The position numbers and the translations under genes were made by a program. Below are positions 1 through 3,855 of a stretch of DNA of 6,111 nucleotides, piece by piece. Every line of letters begins with the position of its first letter. The first letter of the stretch is position 1. Origin of the DNA: Massilia sp. (GTDB taxonomy: Bacteria; Pseudomonadota; Gammaproteobacteria; Burkholderiales; Burkholderiaceae_D). The stretch spans positions 1-6,111 of the forward strand of contig DNCF01000051.1 in assembly GCA_003484545.1 (NCBI GenBank), in the 5' to 3' direction. The notes beneath the pieces were generated by a model, which saw only the letters and a program-made list of their open reading frames with translations, was not told where the DNA came from and did no database searches.

Positions 1-1
1 G

Positions 2-178
2 CTGCACTTCGGCGACTACGGTGGCCTGGCGCTCAAGCTGCTGTGGACGGCGCTCGATCTGCTGAGCATCTGGGTGCTGTGGAGCGGACTGGTGCTGTGG
101 TGGAAGCGGCGCCATGTGACGGCCGAGCAGAAGCTGGCCGGCCTGCGCGACAGGCAGCTGGCGGCGTCGACGCACTGA
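2..178 (+). CDS. PepSY-type membrane protein, C-terminal fragment
   Basis: This is the 3' end of a gene that begins before the window; 58 codons are visible before the TGA at 176-178. The residues start LHFGDYGGLALKLLWTALDL, run through a hydrophobic segment ending in LVLWWKRR, and finish with a short charged tail. The 'LHFGDYGG..LK..W...DL' signature followed by a final transmembrane helix and a basic cytoplasmic stop is typical of the C-terminus of PepSY-associated TM proteins (PiuB-like, iron-regulated inner-membrane proteins often found beside TonB-dependent siderophore receptors). A role in iron or flavin-linked reduction at the inner membrane is known for some relatives; for this one it is inference. 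No clear intrinsic terminator follows it before the next gene. The family call rests on a short piece, so it is moderately sure. Confidence 0.7.
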   Translation: MHFGDYGGLALKLLWTALDLLSIWVLWSGLVLWWKRRHVTAEQKLAGLRDRQLAASTH

Positions 179-248
179 AACAGGTCCTGGCCCGCCGGGG
201 CTGCGCGCCGCTCTCCTGGGCATACGCCAGCCGATCCTTCGTTTAAAA

Positions 249-261
249 TATACGGCGTATA
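249..261. promoter_or_regulatory. Candidate TetR operator, perfect palindrome TATAC-GGC-GTATA
   Basis: A perfect 5-3-5 inverted repeat lies in an AT-rich island (roughly 241-268) inside otherwise GC-rich DNA. It is 23 bp upstream of the reductase start and about 10 bp upstream of its ribosome-binding site. TetR-family repressors usually bind such short palindromes, and a tetR gene is the second gene of the unit downstream. Candidate -10 hexamers overlap it or touch it (TAAAAT at 244-249, TATAAA at 258-263), so a bound dimer would block transcription. I could not find a convincing -35 for either. The site is visible; its binding partner is inferred. Confidence 0.6.
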
Positions 262-270
262 AATAAACGA

Positions 271-276
271 GGGAGG
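271..276 (+). promoter_or_regulatory. Ribosome-binding site deciding the reductase start
   Basis: GGGAGG sits 8 nt before the ATG at 285. The longest reading frame begins at a GTG (276) that overlaps this Shine-Dalgarno sequence. The ATG at 285 is therefore the sensible start. Confidence 0.75.
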
Positions 277-284
277 TGGTTGAG

Positions 285-815
285 ATGATTACCGGACATG
301 TTTTCATTGCCATCAGCCTGGATGGCTATATCGCGCGCCCCGACGGCGGCATCGACTGGCTGCTCTCCCGCGACGACCCCGCGGAAGACCATGGTTACGA
401 CGACTTCATCGCCGACAAGGACATGATCGTGATGGGCAGGGGCAGCTACGAACAGGTGGCCACTTTCGAGACCTGGCCTTACGATCGCCCGGTGCTGGTG
501 CTGTCGACGCGCCTTGCCGGCACGCCGGTGCCCGCCGGGCTGCAAGGCAAGGTGCGCTTCGCCGATCTCGCCCCGGACGAAGCGATGCGGGCCATGGAGC
601 GCGAAGGCGTGCGCCGCGTGTACGTGGACGGCGGCCGCGTCGTGCAGTCCTTCCTGCGCGCCGGACTGATCGAGGACATGGTCATCACCACGGTGCCCGT
701 GCTGATCGGCGCCGGTCGTCCGCTGTTCGGGGAGCTTCCGCAGGACAAGAGCCTGTCGCTCGTCTCCAGCCGCAGCTTTCCTTCCGGCCTGGTGCAATCG
801 ACCTATCGCCTGTAG
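285..815 (+). CDS. Dihydrofolate reductase family protein (RibD C-terminal fold)
   Basis: A complete 176-residue protein, the usual size for stand-alone RibD_C/DHFR-fold proteins (YwjB/YyaP type). The N-terminal strand and loop 'HVFIAISLDGYIARPDGGIDW' is split here as HVFIAISLDGYIA (5-17) and DGGIDW (20-25). It is followed by DMIVMGRGSYE (46-56), the nucleotide-binding region with its GR pair, then VYVDGG (112-117) and the late VPVLIGAGRPLFG segment (137-149). These are the family's conserved blocks for NAD(P)H binding. Members are cytoplasmic NADPH-dependent reductases, but most have no known substrate, and this one should not be assumed to reduce dihydrofolate or to give trimethoprim resistance. 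It is the first gene of a two-gene unit; tetR starts 2 bp after its stop. Control by that repressor through the palindrome at 249-261 is likely. Confidence 0.9.
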   Translation: MITGHVFIAISLDGYIARPDGGIDWLLSRDDPAEDHGYDDFIADKDMIVMGRGSYEQVATFETWPYDRPVLVLSTRLAGTPVPAGLQGKVRFADLAPDEAMRAMEREGVRRVYVDGGRVVQSFLRAGLIEDMVITTVPVLIGAGRPLFGELPQDKSLSLVSSRSFPSGLVQSTYRL

Positions 816-817
816 GC

Positions 818-1399
818 ATGAGCAAGCCACGCGGGCGCCCGGCGCGCGGCAGGGGCATCACGCGCGAACAGGTCCTGGACGCCGCCCTGCGCTTGCTGGA
901 AGAAGGCGGCGCGGGCTTCTCGATGCGCGCACTGGCCGCCCGGCTGGAGGTGACGCCGATGAGCCTTTACCATCACGTCGGCGACCATGCGGGGCTGCTG
1001 CGCGCGATAGCGGACCGGGTCTACGCAGGCGTGCTGGAGCCCGGGGACGTCCTCGACGACGCGCTCGCCGGCATCCGCGACATCCTGCTTCGGTATCACG
1101 GCCTGGTGGCCGATTATCCGCAACTGACCCTGGCCATCTTCGCCGAACCGGCCGCATTCGCAGGTACCACGCGCGCGATCACGGACCGCCTGCTCTCCCT
1201 GCTGGAGCCGCTCACCGACGATCCCCTGCTGTGGCTGGAAACCCTGGTCGACCATGCGCACGGCAATGCCCTGGCATTCCAGGCCGCACGGGGTGACCGG
1301 GCGCTGGCCGGCACGATGCGGGAACGGTATCGCCAGGCGCTGGATCGCCTGCTGGAGAGCCTGCCGGAGAGCACGCCCGGGACCGCTAGTCCTCGATGA
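818..1399 (+). CDS. TetR/AcrR family transcriptional regulator
   Basis: A 193-residue protein of normal TetR-family length. A basic N-terminal arm (KPRGRPARGRG) precedes the three-helix DNA-binding domain at about residues 15-60. The helix-turn-helix reads FSMRALAARLEVTPMSLYHH (34-53), with the family's T-P-x-S-L-Y-x-H recognition helix. The rest (about 70-185) is a helical, variable ligand-binding and dimerisation domain from which no ligand can be read. The ATG lies 2 bp after the reductase stop and has no good Shine-Dalgarno of its own, so translation is probably coupled to the reductase. It most likely represses its own unit through the TATAC/GTATA palindrome. Its last codons overlap the 3' end of the convergent arr gene by 14 bp. 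Confidence 0.92.
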   Translation: MSKPRGRPARGRGITREQVLDAALRLLEEGGAGFSMRALAARLEVTPMSLYHHVGDHAGLLRAIADRVYAGVLEPGDVLDDALAGIRDILLRYHGLVADYPQLTLAIFAEPAAFAGTTRAITDRLLSLLEPLTDDPLLWLETLVDHAHGNALAFQAARGDRALAGTMRERYRQALDRLLESLPESTPGTASPR

Positions 1400-1841
1400 C
1401 GGCCGCGCCCGCGCGCCTGAGCGCATCGAGATGGTCGAGCATCTGGCGGACCAGTTCCGGCGGATGCCGCTGCCAGTCCTGCACCTCGCCGACGATCCGT
1501 AGCGGCTGGCGCGTGCGATAGGACCTGGTCGGATTGCCGGGAAAGCGCTTGTTCGTCAGGTTGGGGTCGTCCTCGAAGCCGCCCGTGGGCTCGACGACAT
1601 AGATGTGGCCGCGCTCCCCGCTTCCCGACAGCGCCGTGGCCAGCTCCGCGCCCCAGATGGCAGCCTCGAGCGTGGCGGTGAAGTAGACGTTGTTGGAGAT
1701 GCGGCCCTGCTCGAAATTCGATGCGCGGCCCGGCACCAGCAGCGCGCCTGTCTCCAGGCGGTGCCTGGTGCCGTGATAGAAAGGCCCCTCGACCGCGCCG
1801 CAATTCTCGTGGGTGACGGCCTGCCATTCCTGGGTACTCAT
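1386..1841 (-). CDS. arr: Rifampin ADP-ribosyltransferase (Arr)
   Basis: A complete 151-residue protein, matching the roughly 140-150 residues of Arr enzymes. These cytoplasmic enzymes transfer ADP-ribose from NAD+ to the C23 hydroxyl of rifamycins and so inactivate the drug. Conserved blocks are GPFYHGT (19-25), which contains the NAD-binding His (His23 here); SNFEQGRI..NVYFT (41-55), with the conserved Tyr53; WGAELA (63-68); VEPTG..EDDPNLTNKRFPGNPT (83-105), whose Asp91/Asp92 include the conserved catalytic Asp; and the C-terminal VIED end. The frame is open back to 1907, but the ATG at 1839-1841 is preferred. AGGAGG lies 5 nt before it, and the protein then begins like known Arr (W..VTHEN). 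No strong promoter was seen in the 65 bp between it and the tRNA terminator. Chromosomal arr copies are widespread, so clinical-level resistance is not implied. Confidence 0.94.
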   Translation of the reverse strand: MSTQEWQAVTHENCGAVEGPFYHGTRHRLETGALLVPGRASNFEQGRISNNVYFTATLEAAIWGAELATALSGSGERGHIYVVEPTGGFEDDPNLTNKRFPGNPTRSYRTRQPLRIVGEVQDWQRHPPELVRQMLDHLDALRRAGAAVIED

Positions 1842-1846
1842 CCGCG

Positions 1847-1852
1847 CCTCCT
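1847..1852 (-). promoter_or_regulatory. Ribosome-binding site deciding the arr start
   Basis: AGGAGG on the minus strand ends 5 nt before the ATG at 1839-1841. It favours this start over the upstream in-frame ATG at 1905-1907, whose 22 extra residues do not resemble Arr. Confidence 0.75.
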
Positions 1853-1906
1853 CGATTCTGAACGAATGCAGAGTGTAGTCGGACCCGGCGCGCCCGGCGC
1901 GGCTCA

Positions 1907-1939
1907 AAACAAAAAAGCCACGTCCGTGGACGTGGCTTT
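1907..1939 (-). terminator. Intrinsic terminator of the downstream tRNA-Asn copy
   Basis: On the minus strand, GCCACGTC and GACGTGGC form an 8-bp stem around a 4-nt loop (1917-1936), extended by A-T pairs. It is followed by TTTTTTGTTTT (1916 downward). It lies about 20 bp past the tRNA CCA end. The other strand also reads a short T-tract (TTTCTGCTTT), so it may also stop any plus-strand transcript. It separates tRNA transcription from arr. Confidence 0.9.
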
Positions 1940-1954
1940 CTGCTTTACTTCCGA

Positions 1955-2038
1955 ATTCTGGCTCCCCGACCTGGACTCGAACCAGGGACCTGCGGATTAA
2001 CAGTCCGTCGCTCTACCGACTGAGCTATCAGGGAATTG
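1955..2038 (-). repeat. 84-bp direct repeat containing tRNA-Asn, unit 1
   Basis: The identity with 2398-2481 covers the tRNA plus 4 bp on each side, and no more. Promoters, leaders and terminators of the two copies are unrelated. Confidence 0.9.
1959..2034 (-). tRNA. tRNA-Asn (anticodon GTT), copy 1
   Basis: A 76-nt tRNA with encoded CCA. The acceptor strands TCCCTGA and TCGGGGA pair, with discriminator G. The D stem is GCTC/GAGC, the anticodon loop is CTGTTAA (GTT, reads AAC/AAU), and the T arm is CCTGG-TTCGAGT-CCAGG. Position 27-43 at the top of the anticodon stem is an A-C mismatch, present in both copies. It is identical to the copy at 2402-2477. It has its own promoter upstream and its own terminator downstream, so it appears to be an independent transcription unit. 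Confidence 0.97.
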
Positions 2039-2047
2039 ATGACACGA

Positions 2048-2075
2048 ATTATAACTGCTCAACGGCATTACGCAA
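2048..2075 (-). promoter_or_regulatory. Promoter of tRNA-Asn copy 1
   Basis: On the minus strand, a perfect -10 TATAAT (2048-2053) lies 16 bp from a -35-like TTGCGT (2070-2075). Transcription would begin near 2041, giving a short leader of about 7 nt before the mature tRNA 5' end at 2034. The -10 match and its position make this a good sigma-70 type promoter. Confidence 0.75.
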
Positions 2076-2127
2076 AGGGCCGCACGCGAATTCATGCTGC
2101 GCAACTGCGTACCCGGCCCAAGCATAC

Positions 2128-2161
2128 CGTAGGGTGGGCACTCCATCCCCCACGCGTTACG
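2128..2161 (+). repeat. REP-like palindromic element, GTAG type, copy A
   Basis: The element starts CGTAGGGTGGGCAC and ends CCCACGCGTTACG. The tetranucleotide GTAG (2129-2132) precedes a stem GTGGG/CCCAC (2134-2138 with 2149-2153); the foot of the element is an imperfect match (CGTA..TACG). A GTAG-like tetranucleotide beside an imperfect palindrome is the hallmark of REP sequences mobilised by RAYT (TnpA-REP) transposases. No RAYT gene lies in this window. Related copies occur inverted at 2285-2315 and at the window end. Confidence 0.7.
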
Positions 2162-2284
2162 TGCGCGACCCTGTGCCTGCGGCAGGAAAGCGTCGCCCGC
2201 CGGCGCCAGATGGAATCGCGTACGGTGGCGTCATTTGGGCACTTTGCGGGCGATATTTCTTGGCCAACAAAAACTGGATACGTG

Positions 2285-2315
2285 CGTAACGCGTGGGCAC
2301 AGGTGCCACCCTACG
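2285..2315 (-). repeat. REP-like palindromic element, GTAG type, copy B (inverted)
   Basis: This is the reverse-orientation counterpart of the element at 2128-2161. It reads CGTAACGCGTGGGCAC, a 2-nt centre, then GTGCCACCCTACG, with CTAC (GTAG on the minus strand) at 2311-2314. The arms pair as a long imperfect hairpin. With copy A it makes a head-to-head BIME-like pair spanning about 188 bp. Confidence 0.7.
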
Positions 2316-2355
2316 GTCGCGGTCGCTGGCCTGGCTCATTGCAACCCAAACGCGC

Positions 2356-2394
2356 AAAACAAAAAAGGAGTGCCGATTTCTCGACACTCCTTTT
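2356..2394 (-). terminator. Intrinsic terminator of the upstream tRNA-Asn copy
   Basis: On the minus strand, GGAGTGTCGA, a GAAA tetraloop and TCGGCACTCC form a 10-bp stem with one G-U pair (2367-2390). TTTTTTGTTTT follows, down to 2356. It sits 12 bp past the tRNA CCA. Its stem sequence differs from the terminator of the other tRNA copy. Confidence 0.92.
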
Positions 2395-2397
2395 CAT

Positions 2398-2481
2398 ATT
2401 CTGGCTCCCCGACCTGGACTCGAACCAGGGACCTGCGGATTAACAGTCCGTCGCTCTACCGACTGAGCTATCAGGGAATTG
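2398..2481 (-). repeat. 84-bp direct repeat containing tRNA-Asn, unit 2
   Basis: Partner of the unit at 1955-2038, offset by 443 bp in the same orientation. Confidence 0.9.
2402..2477 (-). tRNA. tRNA-Asn (anticodon GTT), copy 2
   Basis: A 76-nt tRNA with encoded CCA, identical base for base to the copy at 1959-2034. The cloverleaf is the same: TCCCTGA/TCGGGGA acceptor, GTT anticodon, TTCGAGT T loop and discriminator G. It lies 51 bp downstream of the tyrB stop on the same strand. It is bounded by its own terminator and by a candidate promoter overlapping the end of tyrB. Confidence 0.97.
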
Positions 2482-2484
2482 TCT

Positions 2485-2521
2485 TGCTCTTCGCTTGAAC
2501 TCGCGCTCAAGTTCGAAGAGC
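2485..2521 (-). other. Leader hairpin in front of tRNA-Asn copy 2
   Basis: On the minus strand, GCTCTTCG pairs with CGAAGAGC (8 bp). A 2-nt AA bulge on the 5' arm follows, then CTTGA pairs with TCAAG (5 bp) around a GC-rich loop of about 8 nt. No T-run follows on the minus strand (AAGACAA comes next), so it is not a canonical terminator of tyrB. If transcription starts near 2519-2521, the hairpin would occupy almost the whole tRNA leader and might serve in RNA processing or protection. The fold is visible; the role is inference. Confidence 0.65.
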
Positions 2522-2525
2522 CAAG

Positions 2526-2554
2526 ATTTTAGAGGACTTTGGCGATCGCGTCAA
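2526..2554 (-). promoter_or_regulatory. Promoter of tRNA-Asn copy 2, inside the end of tyrB
   Basis: On the minus strand, -35 TTGACG (2549-2554) and -10 TAAAAT (2526-2531) are separated by exactly 17 bp, each matching the sigma-70 consensus at five of six positions. The -10 includes the tyrB stop codon TAA and the -35 lies in its last codons. Transcription would begin around 2519-2521. Confidence 0.72.
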
Positions 2555-3740
2555 CGACGAGATCGATGTTTTTCGAATTCAGCGCGGCAACGCAGATGCG
2601 GCCGGTGTCGACGGCGTAGATCGACTGCTCGCGCAGCTTGCCGACCTGCTCTTTCGTCAGGCCCGAGTACGAGAACATGCCGACCTGTTCGCGGACGAAG
2701 GCGAAGTCGCGGCCCGGGGCTTTCTCGGCCAGCTTCTGTACCAGCGCCTCGCGCATTTCCTTGATGCGCACGCGCATGCCGGCCAGCTCGTCTTCCCACA
2801 TCTGGCGCAGTTCCGGGGTCGACAGGACGGTCGCGACCACCTTGCCGCCGTGGATGGGCGGGTTCGAATAGTTGGTGCGCACCACGCGCTTCAGCTGCGA
2901 CAGCAGGCGCGCGGCTTCTTCGGCACTGGAGGCGACCACCGACAGCGCGCCGACGCGCTCGCCGTACAGCGAGAAGGACTTCGAGAACGAGTTCGAGACC
3001 AGCAGCGGGCCGCCGGCGTCGACGAAGCGGCGCACCACGGCGCCGTCTTCAGCGATGCCCGAGCCGAAGCCCTGGTAGGCCATGTCGAGGAAGGGGATCA
3101 GGCCGTTTGCCTGCACGGCAGCGATCACCTGGCCCCATTGCGCTTGCGTGAGGTCGGCGCCGGTCGGGTTGTGGCAGCAGGCGTGCAGCACCACGATCGA
3201 GCCCTGCGGCATCTTGTTCAGCGAAGCCAGCATGCCCTCGAAGTTCACGCCGTGGGTGGCCGGGTCGTAATAGGTGTAGTTGTTGACGATGAAACCGGCG
3301 CTCTCGAACAGGGCGCGGTGGTTTTCCCAGCTCGGGTCGCTGATGAAGACTTCCGACTCCGGCGAGAAACGCTTGAGGAAGTCGGCGCCGAGTTTCAGCG
3401 CGCCGGTGCCGCCCAGGGCCTGCACGGTGATCGCGCGCTTCTCTTGAATTACGGCGCTGTCGGCCCCAAATACGAGTTCCTGCACAGCCTTGTCGTACGC
3501 TGCCAGGCCGTCGATCGGCAGGTAGGTGCGCGGCGCCGGCTGCTCCATCAGCTTCGCTTCCGCTTTCTGCACGCACTGCAGCAGCGGCACCTTGCCATTA
3601 TCGTCGTAGTAGACACCGACGCCCAGGTTGATCTTGGCCGGATTGGTGTCGGCGTTGAATGCTTCGGTGATGCCCAGGATAGGGTCGCGCGGGGCCATGT
3701 CGATGGCGCCGAAGAGGCTGGCGGAGGCTGAAGAAGTCAT
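2529..3740 (-). CDS. tyrB: Aromatic/aspartate amino-acid aminotransferase (class I, PLP)
   Basis: A 403-residue, full-length fold-type I aminotransferase. It interconverts aromatic amino acids or aspartate with their 2-oxo acids, using 2-oxoglutarate/glutamate, in the cytoplasm. Seen blocks are INLGVGVYYDDNG (37-49), GGTGALK (110-116), PSWENH (136-141), the CCHNPTGADLT block (188-198) with the pyridine-contacting Asn191, D219 and Y222 in FLDMAYQGFG, and the Schiff-base lysine Lys254 in SNSFSKSFSLYGERVG (249-264). R288 in VRTNYSNPP and R381 match the substrate-carboxylate arginines. The wording of several blocks (GADFLKR, LIPFLDMAYQGFG, VSNSFSK.FSLYGERVG) is closer to E. coli TyrB than AspC as I recall them, hence the symbol; aspC is the alternative. 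The ATG at 3738-3740 lacks a clear Shine-Dalgarno. It is divergent from uvrB. Confidence 0.93.
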   Translation of the reverse strand: MTSSASASLFGAIDMAPRDPILGITEAFNADTNPAKINLGVGVYYDDNGKVPLLQCVQKAEAKLMEQPAPRTYLPIDGLAAYDKAVQELVFGADSAVIQEKRAITVQALGGTGALKLGADFLKRFSPESEVFISDPSWENHRALFESAGFIVNNYTYYDPATHGVNFEGMLASLNKMPQGSIVVLHACCHNPTGADLTQAQWGQVIAAVQANGLIPFLDMAYQGFGSGIAEDGAVVRRFVDAGGPLLVSNSFSKSFSLYGERVGALSVVASSAEEAARLLSQLKRVVRTNYSNPPIHGGKVVATVLSTPELRQMWEDELAGMRVRIKEMREALVQKLAEKAPGRDFAFVREQVGMFSYSGLTKEQVGKLREQSIYAVDTGRICVAALNSKNIDLVVDAIAKVL

Positions 3741-3754
3741 CGTGATAAACTGAA

Positions 3755-3784
3755 TTGTCGGTGGGTTCGCAGCTGTTGTATAGA
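3755..3784 (+). promoter_or_regulatory. Candidate uvrB promoter in the divergent tyrB/uvrB gap
   Basis: -35 TTGTCG (3755-3760) and -10 TATAGA (3779-3784) are separated by 18 bp, each a four-of-six match. The same bases read on the other strand as TATACA (3777-3782), a possible -10 for tyrB, so the two genes may share overlapping promoters. A LexA-like half site (CTGT at 3773) abuts the -10. The whole divergent gap is only 115 bp. Confidence 0.45.
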
Positions 3785-3790
3785 CTGCGA

Positions 3791-3817
3791 CGCAGCAACC
3801 AAAAACATGTTGCAGTG
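3791..3817 (+). other. Small hairpin in the uvrB leader
   Basis: CGC-A-GCAAC and GTTGC-A-GTG pair around a 9-nt loop, with one A-A mismatch and one G-U pair. It begins about where transcription from the candidate promoter would start. No T-run follows, so it is not a terminator. Its role, if any, is unknown. Confidence 0.35.
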
Positions 3818-3855
3818 CCGCAGGCGGACTCCCATTCTAGCAAAGGTCTTGAAAC

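Larger units (their letters stand above)
2035..2401. other. Non-coding spacer between the two tRNA-Asn genes
   Basis: No gene is supported in this 367-bp stretch. It holds the copy 1 promoter (2048-2075), two inverted REP-like elements (2128-2161 and 2285-2315), and the terminator of copy 2 (2356-2394). The remaining sequence, roughly 2165-2280, shows no frame resembling a known protein. The plus-strand open frames that cross it run into antisense tRNA sequence. Confidence 0.8.

Noticed and set aside
243..1827. Minus-strand open frames opposite the reductase and tetR genes (243-830, 803-1426, 858-1157, 1114-1827).
   Set aside because: They are Arg/His/Gly/Ala-rich shadow frames without recognisable motifs, opposite genes with clear family signatures; the 1114-1827 frame is an out-of-frame reading of arr.
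179..1958. Possibility that the region left of tRNA-Asn copy 1 is an island integrated at the tRNA 3' end.
   Set aside because: No integrase, no second copy of the tRNA 3' end as an attachment repeat, and no visible change in base composition from its surroundings. Only synteny comparison could revive it.
2128..2315. A CRISPR-like or IS-like structure between the tRNA genes.
   Set aside because: There are only two inverted palindromic elements with no regular spacers, no transposase and no target duplication; they fit REP elements better.
1605..2443. Two plus-strand open frames (1605-2000, 2036-2443) ending in the same peptide WLPDLDSNQGPAD, plus a third frame at 2235-2498 containing SPTWTRTRDLRINSPSLYRLSY.
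   Set aside because: These shared peptides come from reading antisense through the two identical tRNA-Asn genes, a well-known annotation artefact. The rest of the first frame is antisense to arr.
2850..3731. A 293-codon plus-strand frame antisense to tyrB.
   Set aside because: Its composition is that of a reverse-frame shadow, and the minus strand carries a complete aminotransferase with all catalytic residues.
3773..3788. A full LexA/SOS box upstream of uvrB.
   Set aside because: CTG at 3773-3775 is followed ten bases later by TGC instead of CAG, so only a half site is present.
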